Of a stretch of DNA of 64,000 nucleotides, positions 46,763 to 59,800 are shown piece after piece; position 1 is the stretch's first letter; every line of letters starts with the position of its first letter. Under the pieces are notes generated by a model, which saw only the letters and a list, made by a program, of their open reading frames with translations, did no database searches and was not told where the DNA came from. Source of the DNA: Istiophorus platypterus (lineage: Eukaryota > Chordata > Actinopteri > Istiophoriformes > Istiophoridae); the NCBI GenBank assembly GCA_016859345.1, contig CM029118.1, positions 28,144,001 through 28,208,000 of the forward strand, in the 5' to 3' direction. A program made the position numbers and the translations under genes.

Positions 46763-48900
46763 AGCCACTCACATGGGCGTGTCCCCTCTTGTATCTATAT
46801 GAGGTCCCTCTAAGGATGCTGAAATTTTGGCCTGAGCTTAAAGCTACTGTAAGTGTGTGTGTGAACATGTGCTTGTCCCTGTATACCGTACATAACTAAC
46901 GTGTCACATGCCTGTTGTCAACTCCTCTCTGGAGTCCTCGACTTTTCTTCAACATTCATTCAGAGAGATCTTGGTAAACTGAGGTTAAAAAGGCTTCTGT
47001 AGCGCTTTGTCACTGATGAACAAATTAAGGAAAACTTATTGTATCATAAAACTCAGTTTTAGTAATATTAAAACAAGAACAAAAAAACATCTAATCATTG
47101 GAATTACATATTTGGAATTTATTTCGAGTCGTGGTCATGACTTCTGTGGTTTTGAAACTAAATACAAAGGCTGTTCCAATATAAATGCAATATCAAGACC
47201 CCCCCTTCTGAAAACATCATGAGGTTGTCATGTGACAATTACATCCTGAAACTGATACAAGAAAAAGATCCCATCCACCACTCTCCGTTGCTGCCTGATT
47301 TCCAAGCCCTTCTCTCTTACATGATCTGTATGTGGTCACAGGAATATCCTGAGAACCATGACCTTTGACCCTTTAAATGTCATTCTGGTTGTGTACAGTA
47401 TCATGTTACTCGAATACTCTGTAAAAACAGTACTTTTTGAAAGCAAACACAAGCTGTTTTTACTTCAGATTCATGCAGATACACAACTTTATATTTCCTG
47501 TTCTGCACTGCATCATCTTTAAATTTCTGGTAGGATAGAACGGATAGTAAATATTATCCAGACCACAATGATTAACTCGAGCCATATTAGGCAAAAAACC
47601 CAGACTGAATGATTTTCTATCCATGCAAGAACAGCATCAAAAAAACAGGCATTTTGATATTGTCAGTGGTTCTTGTGAAACCTATGACCATCTTATAAAA
47701 TTTACTCAGGATACTCACTAGATGATATATCTTTATTTAAGTTATTGTGATACTCTGATGGCATTACTGTGTGTGTGTGTAGTGGGAATTTGATAGTGCT
47801 GACACACATCAGATTCTACATTGTTTAGTCTTGTACATCCCAGGTTTAGTTGCATAATAGTTTTACATTTTAAGAAATCTCGTAAGCGATCTTTTGACTT
47901 GGTTGCTCTGTGGAACGTCACCTCCCTGCAGTCCTCCCAACCCAGCTTCAGCCAGCATCTGCTGTTAAGAATAGAGGGAATTTAGGGGTGGTCATCTTTC
48001 TGATAACATATTAACAGAAGGCTCCCTCACAAAAAATCACTTATCACAGGAGATGGATGCAAGACTTTCGTGTTTCTACTGTTTCCACTGTTGTTGTTAG
48101 CATGAATTGGTTATTCATGCTAACTGATGCAAAAGACAAAAACATTATGCTGTCAAAACACCCCATCTAGAATTCACAATATTTAGTTTTACTGGTATAT
48201 ATAAAAGAAAATCAGAAAATGTAAAGCACTACATGCAATTAGATTGTTGTAGATTTAGCCTGGCAAAACATAATGCAGATCATAGGTGTCATGATGTATG
48301 TCTGCATCTAAATAAAATTTAAATATTCAGGAGACACTTTTTTTAAATGATGAGTGAAAGTAAAGGAAAATAAATTGATGCCCAAAGAGAAGTATGTCCT
48401 CCTGCAGCTGGATTGTGTGATGTTTTGTTCCATGGCCAGGGTCTAAACACAAATGTCCCCAAGCAGGGGGTTGGATTTTCAGAGATGAAAAGAATTATGA
48501 TAAACAACAACAACAACTACAGCAACAATAGCTATTAGTTGCCATAGTTGCCAAGTGACTGTCATACAGATGAATCTTACTGAACTCATTTTACTTATAG
48601 GTAAAGCCAAGTACATGTGTATCGTAAGAAATCAACACCATGAGGTTTTTTAAGAAGGATCCCCTGATAACAGTCCCCATAGATGACCGAAGCCTTATGA
48701 ATGTTATATTCAAAAAAAGGAAAGGGATCAATCGGGGTCATCAGGACACATTCCCGCACAGTTGCATACCTCTGGTAGCTAAATCTATTTGACATTTACC
48801 CCCCCGCTCATTTGTGTGCGGTGGTCTAAGGGGTGCGTGCATGCGTGTGTGTGGCTGCGTGCGTGTGACCATGTGACAGGCCGTCCAGGCTCGACCAGCC
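45246..48900. other. Intergenic, no gene recognised
   Basis: AT-rich with poly-T/poly-A runs (45298, 45490), an AAAG-rich stretch (45395-45450) and a CA run at 46731-46759. No gene supported. A 50-codon frame at 48640-48792 is treated under findings. Confidence 0.45.
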
Positions 48901-49208
48901 TCCCTTTTTTTTTCACTGCCTTGCAGTTGCATGGATCGTATTACTGGCTGCTCTCCCCGTCCCGCTGAGCCCACCGCCTCTGCACCAATCACAGCCAGTC
49001 TTTACCTACGAGCACATGCATGCACGGACGTACAGACGCTGACAAACACACACACACACACACACACTCACACACGAGCGGTTATCCATCGTTCTCCGCA
49101 GCTTTCACATGCGTCCCCACCGACTACGCGTAGCGCTGGCTGCGCCAAGGTGAGCATGGTCGCTCCGATACCTTCTGGACGTCTCCCCGCCTGACTGACC
49201 CAGAGTCA

Positions 49209-49221
49209 GGGAGAGAGAGCG

Positions 49222-49258
<37 letters not shown>
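49209..49258. repeat. GA microsatellite upstream of mtss2 start
   Basis: Mostly uninterrupted GA units (one GCGAAC break near 49220), in the CpG island. A purine tract that could bind GAGA-type factors or form triplex DNA (inference). Confidence 0.9.
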
Positions 49259-49260
<2 letters not shown>

Positions 49261-49532
49261 ATCCCTCCTCTCTTACAACCCGTCTCCCCCTCGCTTGGAC
49301 GCCACCGCAGCTCAAGCCGTCCCTTTCGGCATCATTCTTTTTCTCACCCCTCCCTCCTGTTGGCGCTGCATCCCCCGCTGCTGCCGCTCTCCCGGTTCCA
49401 AGGAGAAACCGGAGAGCCCGGTCGTGACTTTGTGGAAATAGGCTACATTTTCGCATTTTTCCTGCTGGGTGTTGGTAGCGCGCAGTTGGTGCGCGCTTCT
49501 GCAAATTCCGGTGAATGGTGGATTTGGCAAAC

Positions 49533-49601
49533 ATGGAGACCGTGGAGAAGGAATGCGGGGCCCTCGGGGGTCTATTCCAGGCGATTGTCAACGACATGAA
49601 G
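49533..49601 (+). CDS. mtss2: MTSS I-BAR domain containing 2, first coding exon
   Basis: 23 codons ending at a GT donor (AAG/GTAAAT). Apart from the first residues (MET), the sequence includes EKECGALGGLFQAIVNDMK, almost identical to the start of vertebrate MTSS2 (MTSS1L) and clearly different from MTSS1, which has ECSALGGLFQTIISDMK. This is helix 1 of the IMD/I-BAR domain, which binds PIP2-rich membrane and Rac/actin to make protrusions. The start at 49533 has a good Kozak context (A at -3, G at +4). An in-frame ATG at 49515 would add MVDLAN and is directly preceded by an in-frame TGA, but has a weak context. Exon 2 (SYPVWEDF region) was not found before 64000, so the first intron exceeds 14.4 kb. 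Confidence 0.92.
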
Positions 49602-50650
49602 GTAAATGAGAGCCTTATTTTTTTAACCTTTCTCCGGTAGCGTGGTCATTACAGACATGTGCTCCGTCCCCGAGAGGATCATACAGACTGATCATTATAG
49701 AGCTGGTGTCTCGGTGTCACACGTTCGAGATGCGAGCGCACACAGCCTCTACTAATGAGCTGATATTGATTTAGGTGGCATTTCACGTCAGTTTGGAGCG
49801 ATGGCACCGTCCTCTCACATAGATGCGGTGGCCTGGTGGGTTGTCGGTGCGAAATCCGCCCCCGCCTCCTACACCCCGAGTATATCGGCTGCGCACGTAA
49901 ACGCCGATGCACCCATCATCGGACCTGCTCGGGGCGACGTTCAGCTCCCTTCCTCCGCACTGAAGAGGGCCCCCGCGCTAGCCAGTCACCCTCCCCGCTG
50001 TTTCCAGTCAGATTTAGCACCACGACTGGCAAATGTTGCGATGACGCGCAGGTAATTTCGGTTGTGTACACCCCGAATAGCCTCTGGGCCTGGTAAGGCT
50101 CTGGGTACCTCCGGAAGCCCGGTGTGAGTGGTTGGTGCCTAAATAAGCCAGGAACTCCGTTCATCTCGGGGCGTTTATGGGGCACGCTGAGATCTCAAAG
50201 AGGCCCGTAGACGTTTCTGATTTGCGTCCGACAATGGACCTATACGTCGGGGAGGCAGCGTTCGCTCTGACATTCCGTCAGGTACACGTGTGGACCCGGG
50301 CGGACGCTTGGGATGCTTCATCACCACCGTCACCATCAGCACCGTCCACCTTTCTCCCAGGCTGGAGGCTGTGTGAGGAGAAAAGGCAGCCTACAGACGT
50401 GACTGGTGCACATTCGCCCTCGCTATCATCTCCTCGCCTTTCTCCGCGGTAACCGTGCGTCTCCGTGAGAGTGCAGCGTCATTGATTTCCTGTCAGGCTC
50501 ATCTGGCAGCAAAACACGGAGGCGTGAGAACCCGCGCAGCCGTCAGACACCCAGCATCCACGCATCCTCACCTGTCTGTCCGTTCTGCAGCTTGAACGCT
50601 CCGGCATGGCGCTGACAGCGGCCGCTGCCGGGCTCCTAGCGGCTCGGTAC

Positions 50651-53288
50651 CCACCCATGCTCAATGCGCCGTCGGCACTCGTGCTGTTTTGTAAGATGCT
50701 TTGGATGGAAGCCTCCATCAGACGGTCAATATGTCTGCCTGTCAGACGCCCATGCAGCTCTGCCTATCTGTCTGTCTATCAGCCAATGTCTGCCTTCTCT
50801 CTTTGTCTCTCCATTTTTAAATATTTGTGCATCCCTACATCATTAATGGGGATACTGGACAGATGCAATATCAATAAATGTTTTGTCCATTAGGAAGGAG
50901 ATTTCGATAGAGGTTGTTTTTCTTTTCTCCCTTTTTTCTTTTAAGATGATGCCTTTCTCTTTCACATTTTATTACCACTTGCGTGACCCCAATGGTAGAG
51001 GTCGCAGCTAGTGCTACACTGGCATTGTGCAGTCAGGAGAGATTATTGGCTTTCTGTTTTGACACATGGGAGCAGGAGAAAGCGATACACAAGTATGATC
51101 CTGGATGGATCAGCACATGATACACAGAGCAAAGGATATTTCCAATAGTAGAAATATATTGGAAATCTCAATTCAGTATGTTTTTTTTTAGCATTTCACA
51201 TTACACAAATGCACAGTGAAATAACTAAATTAAAAACACTCAATTTAAAGGAATATTCTAATAATTTACTCTTTTGTCTCCATTAAGTTGGGGGACTGAT
51301 TATGGCGGATTTTCAAAAAGGGCGCAGATGCAGAATATCCTGACTTGTTGTCCATAGTGTGGGTCAAGCTCTAAATGCACAGGAACCAACATTTCCCGTC
51401 ATGCATGAAAGCACAAGGTTCATTCATTTATATTTGGTAAACATGGATGAGATTCTGCAGAGAGCCGTATAATGGGATGCACCCACCATGCAGATGATAA
51501 ATCAAGGCAGCTTCAAGGGTTCTGTGCTAATGGGAAATCATTATTCTGCCAAATACAACCATTTTGAGATGATAACATACTTGTGAAAATGTTCATCCCT
51601 CTGAAATAAGCACCTATGACACAACATCTGTACTGCTCCCTAACAGAGTTGCAGGATGTGGGGGTAAAGTGAGTGGTACACAGAGCTACTGTGGTACCAT
51701 GAGATGAGAATCAAACCAGCTTGATTAAATGTATTTGTTATGGTTGATTTTTCTTTTGGGACAGTAAATTACATCTCACTTACTTCTTGTCAAATGACCC
51801 CGTAACCTACAATAATGATCTGTTCTAAGCAGTAGCAGTGTTTTTGATTGGTTAGATATTGCATGGAGACATCGCTCAATTGCCCCCCTGAGCTAAGGAA
51901 CAAGATGGTCTCATTGCAGTTAAAGGAAAGCTGTGGTTTCAGCTGACTCCTTGACTTCACCAGAACTGGCTGTGAGCATTATTATGGCCTGGCCTTCTCA
52001 AAAGAATTCTGTTGATTTTAATACATTTCATGAGCAAAAACATCAAGAACAATATAAGCAGAACCACAAGAATGAGTTCACACTTTTTTTTATAAACTCT
52101 TTATTTATCTTTATATATAATTTCCCCTGTTCTCTCAGTTACCTAAGCTCCAACATAGACACAAACACACAATACATAATAAAACTGAGTAATCAGTGTT
52201 AAAAGAGCACTGCTAAAAAGATTTCCCGCTTCTTACCCTTTTCTTATACTGTCTCAGTTTTCATCCTTTGTTAATTTGTTAATTTGTTTTCTAATGGTCC
52301 CCATGTTTTTGTTATCTATCTCACTCTGAAATATATGGGTCACGACAGCCTGGGCCAGAAAACACCATTGCCTATGTCTGGAATGGATGAATTCCTCAGT
52401 TCCCAAGGAGGCAATGAGTGAATGGATGATAATCATTGGGTCATCTGCCCTGAATATCACTTTGACTCAGCAGGAAACAATTTTTGTTTTAATCAGTGTT
52501 TAGGCTTCACCAAAGAAGAAGCCATTTGTCAGAAGACACAAACGGATAGTAATAGCAATAAAATTCTTCATTGGTTCTTAGAAACAGGCAGGTTATGACA
52601 GCTTAGTTTTAACGTGGACGGAAGACTTGGGCATCAAACAGTTACTGCAGAGAAGACAACTTAAAAATCCCAATGCATGATTAATGCACTGTACATTCAT
52701 GTTATTTTTAACTATTTTCTAACATTTTACAGACAAAATGTGAATCAAATGACCGAGAAAACAATCTGAAGATTATGTTATGAAAACAATTGGCAGTTTC
52801 AGCCTTAAAAGTAAATCAGAACAGACTGGCTCCACACTGTTTAGAAAGCACTTTTTCTTCCTCTTTCCCCTTCATCTTCTTCTTCCTCATCCTGCTCCTG
52901 CATAGGTCCTCCCTTCCTCTTTCTTTCCCCAGCACATCCTCCGCCCAAGGCAATCAGTCACTCTTTCTGTGTCTGCTCTATGTGTGTCATCTGTGTGTTG
53001 GTGATATATGCAAGCTGCCAATGGTCTCTTTTGTACTGCATAGCTCTAATAGTCTTAAATTAATAATTGGACACAGCGGGGGTTGCAAAGAAGCTAATGA
53101 TAACAAAACATCAGTCACAAAGTAATGGTCTTGCAGTTTAGTGCTCCGATTAAACTTTTCCATATGCTCGTACAGCACATTGTTTTCATGTGTATGTGTG
53201 TCTGTGTTTGGGGTATTATGTACAGTAGTTGTCTGCAAATGTGCAAGGCCTAGAGGCTATGTCTTGTAAATTTCTGGTGAACTGGACA

Positions 53289-53332
<44 letters not shown>

Positions 53333-53755
53333 ACACAGAGGGGTAATATAATGAGACACAGAGGTCATGTTCATGGTTAGCTGGCTATGGACCAGTTGAT
53401 ACTGGTAATATTTTGTTGACAGCAGCAGGGGGATAGAATACTGACGAATATGCTTGTGAGTATGATTATGATCCCTTAAGAATCAGGAGAGAAATCATTT
53501 TAAAGGCTTTTTTAACTCCTGTTTAAAAAAGTCTGTTTTCAACCTTTTTGTAGAATTGTTCCTTAATCTGCATACTATGCTTAGACATAAATCACTGACG
53601 TTTTGAAAACGGCTGTCATTAATTGAAGTTTTTTATCTTATTAACATAAAAAAAACAATTATTATACTTTGTCTCAGCTATTTAAATACAAACTCCGGAA
53701 TGTTTTCATTGCCTTTTAATACAAAACACTAACCATCACTGATTAGTGTTTGCAT
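50651..53755 (+). other. mtss2: mtss2 intron 1, proximal part
   Basis: Non-coding sequence falling to AT-rich after the CpG island. It holds a (CA)n run at 53297-53330. No alternative exon could be supported. Confidence 0.5.
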
Positions 53756-53758
53756 CCA

Positions 53759-55147
53759 TATATCCACCAGTCAGCCACAACATTAAAAACGGGCAACTGT
53801 TTTGGCTGATTCAGGTGTGCCTCTGCCAGTTTAGCAGACTTCTGCTTGGGCAGTTTGACCACATCTTCCTTGCAGATCCCCTCAAACTTTGTCGGACACA
53901 ATAGCAGTATCATTGCAATGCTGCTATATATGATTATTTTCATTACTGGTTCGTCTCAGGGTAATATTCTCAACAAATTGGTGGTTGAATAATCAGTTAA
54001 TCCTTTCACCTCTATATGGCATCGCCATCTTAGAGTCTCTCTTGTTTTCCTTGCTGGTGCAAAACACCTCCACCATGCTGCCACCATGTCTCATAGGGAT
54101 GGTAACATCACATACGAGGCATGGTAGGAGCTATTTTTATAGGTTTATTATAGCACCTGCCATTCAGGCCACAAGTTCACATTTGGTTTTGTTTTAGCAA
54201 ATCTTTGGTCTGATCCATTCAGATCCCCTCAGTTTAAGAAACTTCAGGTGAGTTGTAAAGTGATGTTCAGTGATGTTATGAAGGCTCACCTGCTGTAGAG
54301 TAGCCCTGGTTTTTATTGGTTGGCACTACACTGGAGTTTGCATTTACATTGTTGGAAAAATGAACTAATTTAAAATTATGTTCAAATTAACACAACAAAA
54401 TGAGAATCAATACGCAACATGCATCATTGAAATCCTTCACTCATAAAGTGATTTTACAGGTAAATTTGTATTTGTATTATATGCTATTTTTTCTACTACT
54501 TGGGAAGAAAATCCAATACTGGGAAAAAAATTAAGGGAACTCAGCGGACCTTGTTGTCTCACACTTGTCTCTCACCTCATTAAAGTGGTAAATGGGAAGA
54601 ACAATAACATCAGCAAACCAGGGAAAAGTGGAAGTAAAATGCTAAGTATCTTCACAGCGACTGTCCATTACTGTCCATCCTCTTAAAAGCCTGTGACAAA
54701 TATGTCATATGACTCTGGGCCATGCTGCAGAACTGAAGATGCTGTATAGGAGCGTATCATTGGTATCTATCTATGGTATGTTTGTGTCTGTGTGGTCCAG
54801 AGGACCTACCACTGCTGCACTGTTGTAAAAACTGGAGGTCTGTGATGCATTACATTAGAAAGATGCAGGAAAAAACAGAGAACAGCTCTTATTCTCATGA
54901 GTGCTGCACATCCAAAAAGCATTGATTGCATTTTCCAAAATGAGTGGTGGCAGAAGCTTGGTAATGTAGAGACTTCTTTTTGCAAGGTATTGTGACTAGC
55001 GAGATAACCAGTAATAGCAGTAAACATACTACAGCTAGCCAGCCTCAATTACTCAGGGAAAACAGGGTTGTACACCATTCAGTCACATCATAGTGTGTGT
55101 GTATATAAATGACCAAAAACTGGTTATAATGTTGTGGCTGATTAGTA
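53759..55147. mobile_element. Tc1-like element with terminal inverted repeats, containing another Tc1 fragment
   Basis: The left end includes TCAGCCACAACATTAAAAAC (53771-53790), and the right end read in reverse gives AATCAGCCACAACATTATAA (from 55143 down). The shared TCAGCCACAACATTA core is the terminal repeat of a common fish Tc1 family. The interior (54055-54310) carries, antisense, a different Tc1 relic: 'AACACCTCCACCATGCTGCC' encodes GSMVEV on the other strand, with 'GGTCTGATCCATTCAGATCC' beyond it. The interior does not read as the family's own transposase, so this is a decayed composite or nested insertion of 1.39 kb. Confidence 0.7.
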
Positions 55148-56499
55148 AATAAACCTGGGCGATACATATCATCTAGCAGTATATGATACTTTTTTGTCTC
55201 TCTTTTTAAACCAAAAATTTATTCTATGAGAAAACTCAACATGAACTTGCTTCACCACACTGATGATTCACTACTATCAATGCTACTACAGTTTCCTTAA
55301 ACCTCCTTGTATCTCAATAATTTCTTCAGCAAATTTATGTTGAAGGTGCAAGTTAAATTAAAAAGGTGTAACACAGGGTGAAGAATCAAACTAGATTGCA
55401 GAGCTGGAATTTAAAGCCACAGAGAAAGAAATGAATTGAGGACAGGTTTTATTTGTCTTGCAGCTTAAGGGGTAATTACCCTCACTGACATGGATGGTTT
55501 TGTTTTTAAATGATTCAGATCATTGTGACCTTGAAACTTTTCCATTTCACAGAAAACCATGTGAAAGCAATCACTTCAGTTCATAAGTAAAGGGCACCAA
55601 TATACCAGCAGAATCATAGGACATGTAAAGAAGCATCTCACTCGTTAGAGCTTGTTAAAATCTCTGAGGTCGTTTGGGCCCTGGGGCTCGTTAGGGCCGG
55701 TAGACATGAATGGGGAGGACTGGCCATGGGAGGCGTGGAGGCTGCTGGGAGCCAGCCAAGACGGCCTCTCTCACTGAACCCTTTGTCAGGCCTGTCAAAG
55801 CCTTCTCATCACACTCAGCTGTTCACTGTAAAACACACTGATCATTATAAACAGACCAGAGACAGAGACAGAGAATAACAAAGAATGAGGCAAATCAATA
55901 ATCTCTTGTTCATTTCAAAAAGAAGCTCCTGACAGAAAAGAAAGTTCTCTTCATGCTCTATATATCACATCTTCATTGCAGAAAGAACTGTATCTCTCTA
56001 ACTCTGTATGTGTTTATGTGTGTGAGGGGTCTTGCATGATTGTGATATCGAACTATAAACTGAGCACAAGTCAATTTATTGGTATATGAAAATTGATGTT
56101 CGTTTCCTCTTTCATGGTAGAGGCTGTGGAATGATTAGAATGGCACAGCTGCAGAGGGATTTTGATTAGAAAAATTACAATGCAGCATCTACCTTCAGCC
56201 ATAAAGAAACTCCGCCTCTCCTGTGCATCAGCAGCGACAGCCTCTACATGTAGGACTGCCTTGCTCCTTTTAATGTTTTTAAATAGCTTTACATTAGAAC
56301 ATCTTGTAATGGATTACACGAGTGGCCAAGGACAATCCAAATATGAACATTTTCACATAATGGCATTATGCAACAGCAAGTTCATATTACACTATTTCCT
56401 TATACAGTTGTTATGGCTAACCTCTACAGTAGTAACTCATTCAACATTAGCATTAATTTAAAGTTGTGTTTCAGGTCATATGACATATGTAAGTCCAAT
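55148..56499 (+). other. mtss2: mtss2 intron 1, middle part
   Basis: Non-coding. A GC-rich, repeat-free block at about 55660-55800 stands out from AT-rich surroundings and might be a conserved element. Confidence 0.4.
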
Positions 56500-56810
56500 A
56501 TTCGCTTTCCTTTGTAGGATCTCCACCTAGCCACTAACTTAGTCTGGTGTTGCTGGGCAGGTAGAAGGGTTTAATAGCACGTTTTTCGCTGAAAAAACTG
56601 CTTGCTGTGATTGTAACTGAGGTTGATTAAAGTTGTGAGACTGAACTAAAATACTTAGGTTGTAGGCTGTAAAACCAAAACAAGGAGCGGAAAGATGCTG
56701 AGATGCTACAAAGAACTGAGGGGAACCACAGGGTTGGTTGACAATTCTCTGTGGGTTAACTAATCCATTAGTAGTACAAATATGTTAAAGAGTGCAGCTT
56801 TAATGGCAAG
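56500..56810 (+). repeat. Dispersed repeat (teleost type)
   Basis: 'ATCTCCACCTAGCCACTAAC', 'GGCAGGTAGAAGGGTTTAAT', 'GATGCTACAAAGAACTGAGG' and 'TTCTCTGTGGGTTAACT' occur in an order I associate with a common fish interspersed repeat. No second copy was seen in this window, so the call rests on resemblance alone. Confidence 0.4.
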
Positions 56811-59800
56811 CCCACCAGCAACCCTGCTAAAGCCACCACTGCAATTGAATTAGTCTTGTATATAGCTGTTAACATTTTTCAATAAGCATGTTTTTAACTT
56901 GAACCAAATTTGCTCGGAGCCTTAATTTTTTGGGACACATTTAGTCTCATCTGTTTGGGTTTCATCAGGATCAGCCATCAGACAAGTCCCTTTCCTCTGT
57001 ATCTCTGCACGAATATTTCTACGGGCTGAGGGTCACAATAATGGTTGCCGTCACTTACTCTAAGTGGTCTGACCGACGACGTACCACCAGCCTGCATCAA
57101 CAGCCCTTTCACATGGTTGGAGCAGTGCACATTATAATGACTTTCAGCCAAGCAAAGGGGAGGAAAGAGTCAAGTGGCATCTTCATAGCTATAAGAGCCT
57201 GGATGATTGATGGCTGCTTGTGAACACACCGTCCAATGAAAGATAATCTAGGTGGCCCCACCTCGGTCTTGTCTTTCATCAGTGCACTGTCTACATTTTG
57301 TGGTTCATGTCTCATTATTTATGTTCATGTGCAAAACATGAAAGCTATATAGGGCTGAAAGGGGAGTTCTTCATCAAAATACGTTTATTTCTAATGGTTA
57401 ACACTACTCAGATCGTGTAATCAGTTGCATTTTGTTTTCCAAATCTCAGAAAATAACTATAAAGATGCCATAAGGCTCATTTCAGCTTGGATATGGAGAC
57501 ATATTCAGATGCATTATGGGAAATTCACATTACAGTGTTATAGAGCCGGAGTAATTTTCCCACTGTCAGAGACCAGTTTCAATGGGTCACATTCCAAAAA
57601 AATATTCCCTTTTATTTTTTTTCCATTTTCCTTTGTGCTTTGTGTTTTATTTTTGTTACATGACTTTTAAATGACTGCACGTCATTATTTTATGTTGACC
57701 ATGTTTGTGTTATGCTGTTACAGTTTCATTTCTCCACAAAGTATTCTGGAAAGTTGGAAGGAAATAATTTCATCTTTCAGGAGCATGCAATGTTGCAGCT
57801 GATTACATGTGCACATTTAGGGCCAACCCTGTTTGTTATATTACATGACATTCAGTAGTATTGCTTTAACCAAAACATTGTGCAGATGTTTTACTGATAG
57901 GGTGTCTATGATCTCTGGACTTGAGGTGCAGAGACACAAGAACACACAGATGGTTTCCTCTTTCCCCTCATCACTATGTTTAGATTGGAATTAGCTGCTG
58001 CACTTCATCAATTATGCAGCAAGGCGGCTTCTGTCTCCTTATCTGCATGCTAATCCCTCTCCCTTTGAAACAAAGTACCAGCCTATGTGCCGGGAGAAGT
58101 GATTTACTCAGCATGATGGAGGAAATCATGACTCCAGTTATCATCCCACTGCATAATGATTTTTTTAACAAGAGAAATATGGGTTTACTCAACATTTTTT
58201 AAAGCTGTTATCAAATAAATTGAAGTTACAATTTATCCCTTGTTAGTTCGTCTTGCTGTTTGGCAAGTCCTCCAACGTAAACCAAAAAATAGCATAACTG
58301 TTACATTATGATTTGCATGGGCTCTTTACAACGACCACTTCAATGGTTAGGGTTTGCTTCAATATACAAGAATAGAAGTACGAGGGTAAGGTTACAGGAA
58401 AGACTGTGGTCATAGTCAGGAGAAACTAATATTGACTGTTGGTAGAAGAATATCCCAGTGCTCTATAGCAGTGATGAGCCACCATGGCTGAAACTGAGAC
58501 CCCCCTTGTTACAATCATGAAAATGCAATAAAGATATATGAAAAAAACACAACAAAAAAAACAAAACAAATACAACTTAATCTTTAAGGAAAAAAATCAG
58601 AACCGTTATTTCACACAGAAATTGCCATATATTAATATTAGTGGCTATTAATTAAACCACTATTTTGAGATGAATGATCATTAAAGAAGATGTTTCAATC
58701 TATTTTTTTACTGGGGAAACCCAACCCAACAACCCCTATAAAGAGGTCTTTGTAAGGCTGTAATGTTATGTTACTTTTGCATTTTTCTCCAAAGAATAAC
58801 TACAATACACAGTGATGTTGGCCAGTCACTTGCCAAGTTGAATCTGACAAATCGTGACACATCTCTTTCTGTTATTATTGTAGGGGATGAAGGGCTGTTT
58901 GACCAGTTGGCTCACCCATAAAGGCCTTGCTGTGTTATGCAGCACCACTAAATGTTTTACCTTAATAAGCCTAATACTGAAACAAAAATACAATAATTTC
59001 TTCTTATATTAGCAGAAGAACTCCATGTTCCAGCTATGGCAGGACACCTCCTATAAAAAATGCTTGGGAAACCCTTACCAACCATTGCTCTCATGTACAT
59101 AACAAGGACAGTCTCATCCGTCAGCAGAATATCTGATCAAACGTACGAATGTATTCTGTCAAATTTTGTAGGGGTTATCAGAATTTTCTTTATAGACCTC
59201 GCTGAAGCTATCCATTGCTGAACAAATATCCTTATTCAGTCCCTTTCAGTATTATAAATCAGGACAGAGAGATCTACCTGTGTAATCTTAATCACTGTAA
59301 CAGTGCAGTTGACTACGAAGCAGACAAAAGACCCCGCCATTCTTTCTGGGAGCAGTGGAGACAGATATTATGCTGCATTTTTCTCTGTGGGTTATACATC
59401 CTTCCTGAACCTTGATAAAAATGAGTTTGATCCTCTTTTTGAAAACTCCCAGCCAGTCGATTATGCATATGAAGCACTGAGAAATTAGCCTCTTTTGTTT
59501 GGTTCTTGCATTGCTCTTTTAACGTGTGAATTGGCTCGATTATACAACAAAAAATCAGGATAATCCTTACATCCCTCTCTGCCTGCCTCCACCCGTTCTC
59601 TCTCTCCCTCTGTCTCTCTTGCTGGATTTCCTCTGTTTTTCTGTCTTGCTGTGGGGGAAACAAAGGGAACAAAAGAACGAGAGGAGACAGTAAGCTTCTC
59701 ATCCACTGTAGTGAGTGGTGGAGTGGAGCTCTCAATAGAGTGCTTTGCAGACTGGGTGGACTGGTGGTGCTGTGAGAACTAGGCCAGAGGACTGTTGACT

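Larger units (their letters stand above)
48930..50650 (+). promoter_or_regulatory. mtss2: CpG-island promoter and 5' leader of mtss2
   Basis: About 1.7 kb of CpG-dense sequence surrounding the first coding exon. It contains a CA run at 49044-49075 and a GA run at 49209-49258, the latter about 275 bp before the start codon and therefore in the promoter or 5' UTR. The transcription start is not determined. Overlapping open frames on both strands here are by-products of high G+C. Confidence 0.75.

Noticed and set aside
49124..49597. 157-codon minus-strand frame at the mtss2 promoter
   Set aside because: It runs through the GA microsatellite (Ser-Leu repeats) and GC-rich island, opposite the true exon.
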